From contig MWJO01000006.1 in NCBI GenBank assembly GCA_002027195.1, positions 62,001-126,000 of the forward strand: a stretch of DNA of 64,000 nucleotides, in the 5' to 3' direction. The DNA is from Streptomyces sp. GKU 895 (GTDB lineage Bacteria > Actinomycetota > Actinomycetes > Streptomycetales > Streptomycetaceae). Both the position numbers and the translations under genes were made by a program. This document shows, piece by piece, positions 26,672-36,508 of the stretch; position 1 is the stretch's first letter; each line of letters begins with the position of its first letter. The notes below the pieces were generated by a model. That model searched no databases, was not told where the DNA came from, and saw nothing but the letters and a program-made list of their open reading frames with translations.

Positions 26672-28305
26672 GTGAGACTGCAGTCCCGCACCCCCAGCGC
26701 CTCCCGCACTCCCCGTACGACCACCCTGCGCGCCGCCGCCCTGATCGGCTCGGCGGCGATGGTCGTGCTCGCGCTGCAGAACGGTGCCGCCACCGCGGCC
26801 CCCGAGTCCGCCGGCGGGGCGCACGCCCTCCCGCTCAGCGCCTCGGCTCGTGCCGCCGCGCTGAAGTCGGCGCAGGACGCTGCCGCTTCGACCGCCGCCG
26901 AGCTCGGGCTCGGCGCCCAGGAGGCGCTCGTCGTCCGGGACGTCGTGAAGGACGCCGACGGCACCGTCCACACCCGCTACGAGCGCACCTACGCCGGTCT
27001 GCCCGTCCTCGGCGGCGACCTGGTCACCCACGTGGCGAAGGGCGGCGCGCTCAAGAGTGTCAGCAAGGCGACCGGCGCCCGGATAGCCGTCGCGTCGACG
27101 GACGCCCGGATATCCGCCGGCGCCGCCAAGAAGGCCGCGCTCGCCGACGCCGGTTCCGGGAGTGCCTCCGCCCGCAAGGTGGTCTGGGCCGCCGGGGCCA
27201 GGCCCGTCCTCGCCTACGAGTCCGTCGTCAAGGGGCTCCAGCACGACGGCACCCCGAGCGAGCTGCACGTCATCACCGACGCCACGACCGGCAAGAAGAT
27301 CTACGAGTACCAGGGCATCGACACCGGCACGGGCACCAGTGAGTACAGCGGGACCGTGGCGCTCGGCACCACCGCTTCCGGGTCGGGGGGCTTCGACCTC
27401 GTCGACTCCGGGCGTGGTGGACACAAGACGTACGACCTGAACGGGGGTACGTCCGGGACCGGCACCCTCTTCCACGACGCCGACGACGCCTGGGGCGACG
27501 GCACCCCGGCCAACCGGCAGACCGCCGCCGTGGACGCGGCCTACGGTGCCGCCGTCACCTGGGACTTCTACAAGTCCGCGTTCAACCGCAACGGCATCGC
27601 CGGTGACGGCAAGGCCGCCTACTCGCGGGTGCACTACGGCAACGCGTACGTCAACGCCTTCTGGAACGACAGCTGCTTCTGCATGACGTACGGCGACGGC
27701 TCGGGCAACTCCCACCCGCTGACCTCGCTCGATGTCGCGGGGCACGAGATGAGCCACGGGCTCACGGCGGCGACCGCGGGACTGAAGTACAGCCGGGAGT
27801 CGGGCGGCCTCAACGAGGCGACCTCCGACATCTTCGGCACCTCGGTGGAGTTCTTCGCGAACAACTCCGCCGACGCCGGTGACTACCTCATCGGCGAGAA
27901 GATCGACATCAACGGCGACGGCACCCCGCTGCGCTACATGGACAAGCCCAGCAAGGACGGCGGCTCGGCCGACTACTGGTCGCGCACCGTGGGCCGGCTC
28001 GACGTGCACTACTCGTCCGGCGTCGCCAACCACTTCTTCTATCTGCTGAGCGAGGGCAGCGGCGCGAAGACGATCAACGGGGTGAGCTACAACTCGCCCA
28101 CGTACGACGGCTCCACGGTCACCGGCATCGGCCGCGCCAAGGCCTACCAGATCTGGTACAAGGCCCTGACGACGTACTTCACCTCCTCGACCGACTACGC
28201 GGGCGCCGCACCGGCACCCTGAAGGCGGCGAGCGACCTGTACGGCGCGGGCAGCGCCGAGTACAACGCGGTGGCCGCGGCCTGGAAGGCCGTCAACGTCC
28301 AGTAG
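26672..28305 (+). CDS. secreted M4 (thermolysin-like) metalloprotease (one-base loss near 28205)
   Basis: A zinc endopeptidase with a long signal region (RTTTLRAAALIGSAAMVVLA, cleavage after ATAA), an FTP/PepSY-type propeptide (about residues 45-200) and an M4 catalytic domain. Zinc ligands are in GHEMSHGLTAAT (HExxH) and GGLNEATSDIFG (the third ligand Glu). The frame runs off after TDYAGA near 28205; one restored base gives RTGTLKAASDLYG and the natural ending AWKAVNVQ at 28305. AAGGAG lies before the GTG start. No extra C-terminal domain. Expected to mature outside the cell by propeptide cleavage. Confidence 0.88.
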
Positions 28306-28561
28306 TCGTACGGCTCCCGTGGGCATACCCAGGCCGTCCGCCTCGGCGGCTTAGGTATCCGGATTCGGTGTTGTTGCCGATGCGGGTGGCGGCGGGCCGG
28401 GCACAGACTGTGCGGGGTGCGACCACAGAGCCCGCTCGTCATGGTGATCGGCGACGACGGCATCGCCCTGTCCGGCGGTGCCGCCGAAGGGGCCGAGGCC
28501 GTCCGGTGCGTACGGTGATCTGTCGGCGGATCATCAGCACGCGCCGGGCGGCCCCTCAGCC

Positions 28562-30937
28562 TCAGGCGACGGGCTGGGCCACCGCGAGAGTGGCGATCTG
28601 GGTGCGGGACGCATAGCCGAGCTTGCCCATGATGTGCTCCATGTGCGAATCCACGGTGCGCTTGGAGATGCTGAGCCGTTCGGCGATACGGCGGTTCGAC
28701 AGGCCCTCCGCGACCAGGGCCGCGATCTCTCGCTCCCGGGCGGTGAGCGCGGCCCACCCTCCGTGGTTCCGGGGACGTTCGGCGCCCGTTCTCGTGGCCG
28801 CCGTGCGGCTCTCGGCGACGGCACGGTCGACGGCCTCCTGAAGGGACAGGGCGGCCCCGGCGGCGTACAGCTCCTCGTGGCGGCGCTCGCCGAGGGCGCC
28901 TCGGGTGGCGGCCGTCGCCTCGGCGTGGGCCCGGTGCATGGCGGGGATGCCGAGCCGCGGGTCGTGGAACCTCTCCCACAGCCGGTCGGCGGCGCCCAGC
29001 AGCGCGGCCGCCCGCCCGTAGCGGCCCTCGGCGGCGGCGATCCAGCCGAGGGTGTCGAGGGAGAAGGCGATGCCCTGGGTGTGGTTGATCTCCAGGCACA
29101 TCGTGAGGGCGGAACGCAGTGCGGCGGCCGCCTCCTCGTGCCGGCCCAGCCCCCACAGGGCGCAGCCCCGGATCCAGCCGACCCAGCCCTGCACCCAGCG
29201 CTCCCCCAGCGGCTCCAGGACCGGGCGGGTCTCCTCGCAGGTGGCGAGCGTCTTGTCGTACTCGCCGGCGCAGACGTACGCCCCGCACATCGTGCCCAGC
29301 ATCCAAGCCTCGCCGCCCCGTTCGCCGAGGGCGGCGAAGCGCTCGCGGGCGTCCGTGAGCCGTTCCAGCGCCCAGTCGGCCTCGCCGACCAGGGTGTGGG
29401 CGAGGCCGCGGTTGAAGACGACGTAGGCCGCGTCGACCGAGTCGCCGCCGTCGTGCGCGGTGTCCTCGGCGCGGGCGGTCAGCTCCAGGCCGCGGCCGTG
29501 GGCGCCGGACATGAGGCTGAGATGGCCGGAGCCACGCGGCAGGGCGGTCACCCGGGCGGGGTGCGGTTCGGGGCACAGGGGGAGCAGGCGTTCCAGCCAG
29601 TACAGGCCCTCGACCGTGCGTCCGGTGCCGAGCCACAGGCCCCACAGGGCGGCGGCGAGGCGGAGGCCCGCGGCGGCCTCGCCGGGTTCGGTGCAGCAGA
29701 ACTCCAGTGCCGAGCGCAGACTGGCCCGCTCCCGCCAGGCCCTGCGCAGCCACACCACCTGGTCGCGGGTGAGCCAGCGGGCGTCGAACTCCTCGGCCAG
29801 GGCGAGGCAGTGGTCGCGGTGGCGGGTGCGGTACGCCGGCTCCGCGCCGCTCTCGGCGAGGCGCTCGCGGCCGTACTCGCGGATGGTGTCGAGCATGCGG
29901 TAGCGGGCGTCGCCGCCGTCGCCCTCGTCGTCGAGGCGGAGCACGATCGCCTTGTCGACCAGGCCGATCAGGCACTCCAGGATCTCCTCGGGCGGCAGCC
30001 CGGGCCCGGCGCAGACCTCCTCGGCGGCGGTCAGTTCGAACTCCCCCGCGAACACCGACAGCCGCACCCACAGCAACTGCTCCTGCTCGGTGCACAGTCC
30101 ATGGCTCCAGTCGATGGCCGTGCGCAGCGTCTGGTGGCGGGGCAGGACCCCGCGGCTGCCGCCGGACAGGAGGCGGAAGCGGTGGTCGAGACGGGCGAGG
30201 AGCTGTTCCAGGGAGAGTGCTCGCAGGCGTACGGCGGCCAGTTCGATGGCCAGCGGGATGCCGTCCAGGCGGTGGCACAGGCGGGCCACCTGGCCGCGGT
30301 TGGCCTCGGTGAGGGCGAAGCCCCGGACCACCGCTGCCGCGCGTTCGGCGAACAGCAGCATGGCGTCACCGGGTCCGGCGCCGGGGCGGGCGTCGTCGTC
30401 CGGGTCGATGACGGGCAGCGGCAGCACCTGGAGCACCCGTTCGCCGGGCGCGTCCAGCGGCTGCCTGCTGGTCGCCAGGATGCGCGTCTGCGGGCAGTGG
30501 CGCAGTACGGACTGGACGAACACCGCGCAGGCGTCGACGAGATGCTCGCAGGTGTCGAGGACGAGCAGCAGCCCGCGGGTCCCGAAGTAGGCGATGAGCG
30601 CCTCCAGCGGGGTGCGGGCCGCCCGCTCGGACTGCTCGGGCAGCTCCACGACCGCGGCGACCGCGTTGGCCAGCAGCTCCGGGTCGCGCAGCTCGGACAG
30701 TTCCACGAAGTACACGCCGTCCGGGCAGCGTTCCCGCATCCGCCGGGCCGTGCGCAGCGCCAGCCGGGTCTTGCCGACCCCGCCCGGGCCCATCAGCGTC
30801 ACCAGCCGCTCCCGCCGCAACACGTCGTGGATCTCGGCGAGTTCGGCCTCGCGGCCGATGAACCGGGTGAGTTCGGCGGGCAGCCCGGTGTCGTCCGTGT
30901 CATGGGCCGGCAGCGCGGGCTGTACGAAGCTGTCCAT
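28562..30937 (-). CDS. LuxR-family ATPase regulator (NB-ARC + TPR + LuxR HTH)
   Basis: A 791-aa signal-transduction ATPase. Walker A is MGPGGVGKTRLAL (about residues 48-60) and Walker B LLLVLDTCEHL. There follow a winged-helix region, a long alpha-helical TPR-like region (about 400-700), then the C-terminal LuxR helix-turn-helix LTAREREIAALVAEGLSNRR and SKRTVDSHMEHIMGKLGY. Such proteins oligomerise on ATP and ligand to activate transcription. Target genes and ligand are unknown. The 134-bp gap before the M1 peptidase on one side and the 256-bp gap after it on the other show no obvious partner or site. Confidence 0.88.
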   Translation of the reverse strand: MDSFVQPALPAHDTDDTGLPAELTRFIGREAELAEIHDVLRRERLVTLMGPGGVGKTRLALRTARRMRERCPDGVYFVELSELRDPELLANAVAAVVELPEQSERAARTPLEALIAYFGTRGLLLVLDTCEHLVDACAVFVQSVLRHCPQTRILATSRQPLDAPGERVLQVLPLPVIDPDDDARPGAGPGDAMLLFAERAAAVVRGFALTEANRGQVARLCHRLDGIPLAIELAAVRLRALSLEQLLARLDHRFRLLSGGSRGVLPRHQTLRTAIDWSHGLCTEQEQLLWVRLSVFAGEFELTAAEEVCAGPGLPPEEILECLIGLVDKAIVLRLDDEGDGGDARYRMLDTIREYGRERLAESGAEPAYRTRHRDHCLALAEEFDARWLTRDQVVWLRRAWRERASLRSALEFCCTEPGEAAAGLRLAAALWGLWLGTGRTVEGLYWLERLLPLCPEPHPARVTALPRGSGHLSLMSGAHGRGLELTARAEDTAHDGGDSVDAAYVVFNRGLAHTLVGEADWALERLTDARERFAALGERGGEAWMLGTMCGAYVCAGEYDKTLATCEETRPVLEPLGERWVQGWVGWIRGCALWGLGRHEEAAAALRSALTMCLEINHTQGIAFSLDTLGWIAAAEGRYGRAAALLGAADRLWERFHDPRLGIPAMHRAHAEATAATRGALGERRHEELYAAGAALSLQEAVDRAVAESRTAATRTGAERPRNHGGWAALTAREREIAALVAEGLSNRRIAERLSISKRTVDSHMEHIMGKLGYASRTQIATLAVAQPVA

Positions 30938-31071
30938 GGCGCCCCCTCGGCAGCGTGAGCGGATACCTGCCCCGGGCGCTCACCCTAGGTATACCGATGC
31001 GCGCGGGGGCGCCCTGCGCAAGGTGCCTGTTTCCGACCGCTTGGGATCGTTCTGTGGCCATGTGGAGACCG

Positions 31072-32472
31072 TTACGGCCGTGCGGGCTTGCCCTCTCCGT
31101 ACAGCCACTCGTCCCAGATCGCGTCGAAGTCCTCGTCGGGCGCCTGCTGTTCGACGTAGGCCGTGAAGTCGTCGGTGCCGGCGTTGCCGTGCCGGTGCCC
31201 GGACGTCCAGCCCTGGACGATGTCGTAGAAGGTGTCGTCCCCGACCGTCTGCCGGATCTTGTGGATGACCATCGCCCCGCGCTGGTAGACGGGGTCGTCG
31301 GAGATGTGCGCTCCGCTCGTGGGCTCGGCCGGCGGGAAGGCCCACAGGTCCGGGTACTCGTCCTCGCCCTCCTCGTACAGCTCGTCGAAGGTGTCCTGGG
31401 CGCTGTCGCCGCCCTCGTCCTCCTCCCACAGCCACTCCGCGTAGGTCGCGAACCCCTCGTTGAGCCACATGTCCCGCCAGCTCTTCGGCGTGACGGAGTC
31501 GCCGAACCACTGGTGGGCCAGCTCGTGGACGAGCAGCCCGGTGTCGGGGGCGCCCGGGTAGAACGGCCGGTTCTGGGTCTCCAGCGCGTACTCGGCGTCG
31601 TCCTCGCCGCCGACGATCGCGCCGGTGGAGGAGAAGGGGTACGGGCCGAAGTTGGTCTCCGCCCAGTCCATGACCTCGGGCAGCCGGGCGAGGGCCTTCG
31701 CGCTCTCGCCCTCCTGGACGGCCGTGTAGGCCGGTACGCCGCCCGCGGTGGACCGGCGGATGGCGTAGTCACCGATGGCGAGCGTGGCGACGTAGCTCGC
31801 CATGGGCTCGGCGGTGTGCCAGGAGAAGGCGGTGCGTCCGTCGCGGGTCCGTTTGCCGCGCAGCTCCCCGTTGGAGACGGCCTCCAGGCCCTCCGGCACG
31901 GTGACCGTGATGTCGTACGACGCCTTGTCCGAGGGGTGGTGGTTGCCGGGGAACCACGTCATCGAACCGATCGGCTCGCCCAGGGCCACGGCTCCGTCGG
32001 CGGTGCGCAGCCAGCCCTCGTGGGAGCCGTCGGCGTCGGTGAGGGTGCGCGGGGTGCCGGAGTAGCGGACCTCCACCTCGAAGGTCTCGCCGTCGTCGAG
32101 GTCGTCGTGGGGACGGACGGTCAGTTCCTGCCCGGTGCGGTTGAAGCGGGCGGCCCTGCCCTCGACGGTGACCTTCCCGACGTCCAGGCCCTTCAGGTCC
32201 AGGTCGAAGGCGGACAGGTCCTGGGTGGCCCGGGCGGTGAGGGCGGCGGTGCCGGAGAGCTGTTCGGTGCCGGGGTCGTAGGACAGCCGCAGGTCGTAGT
32301 GGCCGACGTCGTAGCCGCCGTTGCCGGCCTTGGGGAAGTACGGGTCCCGGAGCCCTGCCCCGCCCCGGGTGCCCTGCACGCCGCCACCGCCGCCGCTGCA
32401 CGCCGTGGCCGTGAGGGCGAGGGCAGTGAGGGCGGCGACACAGGCCGGGACAAGGCGTACGGATCTGGACAT
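31072..32472 (-). CDS. M1-family metallopeptidase, lipoprotein
   Basis: A 466-aa zinc aminopeptidase-type enzyme. The signal MSRSVRLVPACVAALTALAL ends in a lipobox-like LTATAC, so it is probably tethered to the outer face of the membrane. The HExxH motif is in LLVHELAHQWFGDSV and the third zinc ligand Glu in WLNEGFATYAEWLWEE, 18 residues later. The protein is shorter than full aminopeptidase N: the C-terminal ARM-like domain is missing and only the beta-saddle and catalytic domains are present, a form common in actinobacteria. Substrate unknown. Confidence 0.9.
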   Translation of the reverse strand: MSRSVRLVPACVAALTALALTATACSGGGGGVQGTRGGAGLRDPYFPKAGNGGYDVGHYDLRLSYDPGTEQLSGTAALTARATQDLSAFDLDLKGLDVGKVTVEGRAARFNRTGQELTVRPHDDLDDGETFEVEVRYSGTPRTLTDADGSHEGWLRTADGAVALGEPIGSMTWFPGNHHPSDKASYDITVTVPEGLEAVSNGELRGKRTRDGRTAFSWHTAEPMASYVATLAIGDYAIRRSTAGGVPAYTAVQEGESAKALARLPEVMDWAETNFGPYPFSSTGAIVGGEDDAEYALETQNRPFYPGAPDTGLLVHELAHQWFGDSVTPKSWRDMWLNEGFATYAEWLWEEDEGGDSAQDTFDELYEEGEDEYPDLWAFPPAEPTSGAHISDDPVYQRGAMVIHKIRQTVGDDTFYDIVQGWTSGHRHGNAGTDDFTAYVEQQAPDEDFDAIWDEWLYGEGKPARP

Positions 32473-32531
32473 GTCAGCGATCCTATGGCGCGCCGAGGTC
32501 CCGGCCCCGGCGGCGTGACACCATCTCGTAC

Positions 32532-33032
32532 GTGCTCGACATCGGCTACGCCCTCTCCAACCGCTTCCCCGACCCGCCCCAGACGGACTACCGCCGTGTG
32601 GACGTCCGCACGCTGCGGCACGACCTGTTCTGCGGGGACGTCTACCTCGCCGACACCAAGGCGGACCGGGAGCTGTCCACAGCCTGGGGATGGGTGCCGG
32701 TGCTCGACTTCGCGTGGGCGCTGTGCGACATCGTGGAACGCCTCGACCGCGACCCGGCCGGCTCCCGTGCCTCCCGTCCCCAGCACGCCGAGCTCGACTT
32801 CACCGAGTCCACCGACCGCATGCTCTTCGAGCGCCGCTTCGGCTGGGTGGACATCGAGTCGGACTGGATGCCGGCCGAGGAACCCCCGCTGACCTTCTCC
32901 CACGCCGAACTCCGCCGCGAGGCCCGCGACTTCCTCCACGACCTCATCGCCGACCTGATCGACCTCCACGAGGACCTGGGCGAGAACCCGGCGATCTGGA
33001 GTCTGCAGGCGAAGTTCCCCCGCGTGAGCTGA
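32532..33032 (+). CDS. conserved hypothetical protein
   Basis: A 166-aa soluble acidic protein, MLDIGYALSNRFPDPPQT onward. It has a central beta-like part and a helical, acidic C-terminus (ARDFLHDLIADLIDLHEDLG), with no signal peptide, transmembrane segment or catalytic motif that I recognise. It starts at GTG 32532, 60 bp from the divergently transcribed M1 peptidase. Codon use is normal for the genome. I cannot assign a function. Confidence 0.6.
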   Translation: MLDIGYALSNRFPDPPQTDYRRVDVRTLRHDLFCGDVYLADTKADRELSTAWGWVPVLDFAWALCDIVERLDRDPAGSRASRPQHAELDFTESTDRMLFERRFGWVDIESDWMPAEEPPLTFSHAELRREARDFLHDLIADLIDLHEDLGENPAIWSLQAKFPRVS

Positions 33033-33042
33033 GCCGGGGCCG

Positions 33043-33720
33043 TCAGCCCTCCACCCGGATCCCCATCTGGGCCGCCAGCACCGGTGCCAGGTCCATCAGT
33101 TGGGCTGTGCTGATCGCCGCCCCCGCCAACCGCTCCACGCCCCGCGCGATGTCCAGTTCGACCGCGCCGCGCAGGTCGACGTCCGTCAGGGTCGCCGCGG
33201 TCAGGTCCGCGTGCTTCAGCGCGCAGTCGATGAACTCGACGCGCTCCAGGCGGGCGCCTCCGAAGTCGGGCTCCACCAGTACGCAGCTCTCGAAGACGAC
33301 GTCTCTCAGGCGGGCCGTGCGCAGGTTCAGGTAGTCGATCTTGCCGCCGCGGATCACCACCCGCTCCAGCACCGCCCCGTGCACCTGCACGCCGCCCAGC
33401 CGGGCGTCCACCAGCTCGACGTCCCGCAGGGTCGCGTCGGACAGGTCGGTGCCGACGCCCCGGACGCCGGTGAGCACCGAGTCCAGGAAGCGCGCGTGGC
33501 TCAGCCGCGTCTCGTCCAGCGCGCAGCCCGTCAGCGCGCAGTCCATGAAGCGGGCGCCCCCGCCGTCCTGCCCGGCGAGGTCCAGCTCCCGGAACTCCAG
33601 CCCGTCGTAGTCCCCGTCCGGCTCCAGCGCACCCCCGTCGAACGCCTCCAACGCCGGCAACCGCACCTCCGGTCGCCGCGCGCCCTTCACACCCGTCCCG
33701 CCCGCCGCTCTGCTCGCCAT
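33043..33720 (-). CDS. pentapeptide-repeat protein
   Basis: A 225-aa protein whose residues about 40-190 fold as a right-handed quadrilateral helix of A(D/N)LXX repeats: visible as ARFMDCALTGCALDETRLSH, TDLSDATLRDVELVDARLGG and HADLTAATLTDVDLRG. Some members mimic DNA and protect gyrase from quinolones, but most have no known function; the irregular repeats here do not show the gyrase-protecting pattern. It starts at ATG 33720 and converges on the hypothetical gene, with 10 bp between the stops. Confidence 0.82.
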   Translation of the reverse strand: MASRAAGGTGVKGARRPEVRLPALEAFDGGALEPDGDYDGLEFRELDLAGQDGGGARFMDCALTGCALDETRLSHARFLDSVLTGVRGVGTDLSDATLRDVELVDARLGGVQVHGAVLERVVIRGGKIDYLNLRTARLRDVVFESCVLVEPDFGGARLERVEFIDCALKHADLTAATLTDVDLRGAVELDIARGVERLAGAAISTAQLMDLAPVLAAQMGIRVEG

Positions 33721-33851
33721 TCCCCCATGCTGCACCCCGCCACTGACAACGCCCCGACACCAACGCCCTGACCTGGCAGGACATCCCTCACCGTCGCCCC
33801 CCTTTCCCACGACTCGATCCGCCGGACAGGCCCCAGGCCCTAACGCCCTTG

Positions 33852-33871
33852 ACCTGAAGCATGCTTGAGGT
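33852..33871 (+). promoter_or_regulatory. SoxR-type operator upstream of the quinone reductase
   Basis: Arms ACCTGAAG and CTTGAGGT flank CATG: 18 of 20 positions are symmetric, and the pattern matches the SoxR box ACCTCAAG-n4-CTTGAGGT. TTGACC overlaps its left edge as a -35 element, as in MerR-type promoters where the operator fills the spacer. The site ends 43 bp before the reductase ATG. Confidence 0.75.
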
Positions 33872-33914
33872 TGAAGGCTGGGGGCCTAGACAGCAACCGT
33901 CCAGGGAGCCCTTC

Positions 33915-34895
33915 ATGCACGCCATCCGCCTGCACGCCTTCGGTCCGGCCGAGAACCTCACCTTCGAGCAGACCGAGGACCCCCGCCCCGGCCCGGGCCA
34001 GGTCCGTGTCGCCGTACGGGCCGCCGGGGTCCACCTCCTGGACACCGCTCTGCGCGAGGGTGCCCAGGGCCCGCTGCCCGAACTTCCCAGCCTGCCCACG
34101 ATCCCCGGCCGCGAGGTCGCCGGCGTGGTCGAGTCCCTCGGCGAGGGCGTGGCCGAGCTCTGGCTCGGCAAGCGGGTCGTCGCCCACCTCGGGTTCGCAC
34201 CCGGCGGATACGCCGAGCTCGCCGTCACCGACGTCGACCGGGTCCACGAGATCCCCGGCAACCTGGACTTCGCCGAGGCCGTCGCCATGATCGGGACGGG
34301 CCGTACGGCGATGGGCATCCTCCAGTTCGCCGAGCTCGGCCCCGACTCCGTGGCCCTCGTCCCGGCCGCCGCCGGCGGCATCGGCACCCTGCTCGTGCAG
34401 TACGCGAAAAACGCCGGCGCCACCGTCGTCGGCCTCGCCGGCGGCCCCGAGAAGACCGCCCGCGTCGAGGCCAACGGCGCCGACCTCGCCGTCGACTACA
34501 AGGACCCGGCCTGGCCCGACAAGGTCCGCGCCCACCTCGGCGGCGACAAGGTCACCGTCGTCTTCGACGGTGTCGGCGGCAGCGTCGCCCGCGAGGCCGT
34601 CGGCCTCCTCGCCCCCGGCGGCAGGCACGTCGTGTTCGGCTGGTCCGCCGAAGGCATCCAGGGCGGCGGGCCCTACCTCGTCGACGGCGTCTCCGAGCAG
34701 GTCCTCGGCCCCGTGATGATGCGGAAGGCCGGCGGCCCCCACCCCGTACAGACCCTCGAGCTCCGCGCCCTCGCCGAGGCCGCCGCGGGCCGCCTCACCC
34801 CGGCCGTGCAGCGCTTCCCGCTGGCCGAGGCCGCCGCCGCACACCGGGCGCTGGAGACACGCGCCACCACCGGAAAGGTCGTACTCGAACCATGA
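33915..34895 (+). CDS. zinc-independent MDR / NADPH:quinone reductase
   Basis: A 326-aa medium-chain dehydrogenase/reductase. Residues 1-120 form the GroES-like domain (GRPTIPGREVAGVV-type segment, here LPTIPGREVAGVVESLGEGV), then a Rossmann domain with the nucleotide loop VPAAAGGIGTLLVQYAKNAGA. No structural zinc cysteines, as in quinone oxidoreductases. The SoxR-like box in front and an overlapping efflux gene behind fit the SoxR regulon of Streptomyces, in which a homologous oxidoreductase (SCO4266, from memory) responds to redox-active antibiotics. Probable role: reduction of quinones or phenazine-like compounds. Confidence 0.88.
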   Translation: MHAIRLHAFGPAENLTFEQTEDPRPGPGQVRVAVRAAGVHLLDTALREGAQGPLPELPSLPTIPGREVAGVVESLGEGVAELWLGKRVVAHLGFAPGGYAELAVTDVDRVHEIPGNLDFAEAVAMIGTGRTAMGILQFAELGPDSVALVPAAAGGIGTLLVQYAKNAGATVVGLAGGPEKTARVEANGADLAVDYKDPAWPDKVRAHLGGDKVTVVFDGVGGSVAREAVGLLAPGGRHVVFGWSAEGIQGGGPYLVDGVSEQVLGPVMMRKAGGPHPVQTLELRALAEAAAGRLTPAVQRFPLAEAAAAHRALETRATTGKVVLEP

Positions 34896-36448
34896 GCAAC
34901 CGCAAGACACCCGTCGCAGATGCGATACGTCCCGATTCATGGTCTTCTGGCGGGGTGAGTGTCACCCGAACAGGTGAACCCGATCAGGCCGACCCGCGCC
35001 GCTGGTGGGGCCTGGTGATCATCGCTCTCGCCCAGCTGATGGTCGTCCTCGACGCCACCATCGTGAACATCGCCCTGCCCTCCGCGCAGGAGGACCTGGG
35101 CATGTCCGACGGCAACCGGCAATGGGTGATCACCGCCTACACCCTCGCCTTCGGCGGCCTTCTCCTGCTCGGCGGCCGGATCGCCGACCTCGTCGGCCGC
35201 AAGCGCACCTTCGTCATCGGCCTCGTCGGCTTCGCCGCCGCCTCCGCGCTCGGCGGCGCCGCGCAGACCTCCGGCATGCTCTTCGGCGCCCGCGCCCTCC
35301 AGGGCGTGTTCGCCGCCGTCCTGGCCCCGTCCGCGCTGAGCCTGCTGACGACGACCTTCACGGACCCGAAGGAACGCGGCAAGGCCTTCGGCATCTACGG
35401 CGCCCTCGCCGGGTCCGGCTCCGCCATCGGCTTCATCGTCGGCGGACTGCTCACCGAGTACCTCGACTGGCGCTGGTGCCTGTACGTCAACGTCCCCATC
35501 GCCGTCATCGCCGTCTTCGGCGCCCTCGCCCTCCTGCACGACCGTCCCGGCCACGCGGGCGCCCGCCTCGACGTGCCCGGCGTGCTGCTGGGCTGCGGCG
35601 GCCTCGTCGCCATCGTCTACGGCTTCAGCGAGGCGGAGCCGCGCGGCTGGAGCGACCCGCTGGTCCTGGGGCTCCTCGCGGGGGGTGTGGTCCTGCTGGC
35701 GGTCTTCGTGTGGTGGCAGAACAGGGCCCCCTCTCCTCTGCTCCCCCTGCACATCGTCAAGGACCGCAACCGCGCGGGCTGCTTCCTGACGATGGGCCTG
35801 GCCGTCATCGGCATGTTCGGCCTGTTCCTGTTCATGACCTACTACCTGCAGGTGATCCTCGCCTACTCGCCCGTCAAGACCGGCCTGGCCTTCCTGCCCC
35901 TCACGGCCGCGATCATCGTCGGCTCCACCCAGATCTCGGCCCGTCTGATGGACCGGGTGCCGCCCCGGCTGCTGATGGCTCCCGGCATGGTCCTGGCCGC
36001 GGGCGGCATGCTGATCCTGACCCGGATGACGATCCACTCCGACTACGCGACGCAGATCCTGCCCGCCCTGCTCCTCATGGGCCTCGGCATGGGCCTGACC
36101 TTCATGCCGGTCTTCGCCACCGCGACGGCGGGCGTCGCGCCGCAGGACTCCGGCGTCACCTCGGCCACCGTCAACACCTCCCAGCAGGTGGGCGGTTCGA
36201 TCGGCACGGCCCTGCTCAACACGATCGCCACGACCAGCAGCACGGCCTATCTCACGGCCCATCTGACCAGGGGCGCCGACCAGGACCTGGTCGCGAAGGA
36301 GGCGGTCGTGCACGGGTACACGGTCGCGATCTGGTGGGCGGCGGGCATCATGCTGCTGGCGGGGCTGGTGGCGGCCCTGATGGTGACAACGAAGCCCGCC
36401 GGGCGGGAAGCAGAGACACCGGCTCCCCTGTCACAAACGGCGGCATAG
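34892..36448 (+). CDS. MFS drug exporter, DHA2 (EmrB/QacA) family
   Basis: A 518-aa 14-helix exporter. Visible: LDATIVNIALPSAQEDLGMS after the first helix, motif A GRIADLVGRKRTF, motif C GSGSAIGFIVGGLL, and the second-half motif APQDSGVTSATVNTSQQVGG. Its ATG overlaps the reductase stop as ATGA, so it is translated from the same SoxR-type transcript and would pump out the redox-active compounds that induce it. The first 40 residues are a soluble leader; internal starts such as the GTG near residue 22 are possible. A dispersed Streptomyces repeat begins six bases after the stop. Confidence 0.9.
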   Translation: MSNRKTPVADAIRPDSWSSGGVSVTRTGEPDQADPRRWWGLVIIALAQLMVVLDATIVNIALPSAQEDLGMSDGNRQWVITAYTLAFGGLLLLGGRIADLVGRKRTFVIGLVGFAAASALGGAAQTSGMLFGARALQGVFAAVLAPSALSLLTTTFTDPKERGKAFGIYGALAGSGSAIGFIVGGLLTEYLDWRWCLYVNVPIAVIAVFGALALLHDRPGHAGARLDVPGVLLGCGGLVAIVYGFSEAEPRGWSDPLVLGLLAGGVVLLAVFVWWQNRAPSPLLPLHIVKDRNRAGCFLTMGLAVIGMFGLFLFMTYYLQVILAYSPVKTGLAFLPLTAAIIVGSTQISARLMDRVPPRLLMAPGMVLAAGGMLILTRMTIHSDYATQILPALLLMGLGMGLTFMPVFATATAGVAPQDSGVTSATVNTSQQVGGSIGTALLNTIATTSSTAYLTAHLTRGADQDLVAKEAVVHGYTVAIWWAAGIMLLAGLVAALMVTTKPAGREAETPAPLSQTAA

Positions 36449-36453
36449 CTCAC

Positions 36454-36476
36454 CTAGGGGCGCGGGGAACTGCGCG
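36454..36476. repeat. dispersed Streptomyces repeat, copy B
   Basis: Identical over 23 bases to 18026-18048, beginning CTAGGGGCGCGGGGAACTGC. It lies between the convergent exporter and FAD-oxidoreductase genes, the usual kind of location for this element. Confidence 0.8.
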
Positions 36477-36508
36477 CCAAGCCCCCACCGGCCCGCAGCC
36501 AACACCCC

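Noticed and set aside
28179..30278. Long open frame overlapping the LuxR-type regulator on the same strand
   Set aside because: Arg/Pro-rich shadow frame typical of high-GC DNA; the regulator frame has complete Walker and HTH motifs.
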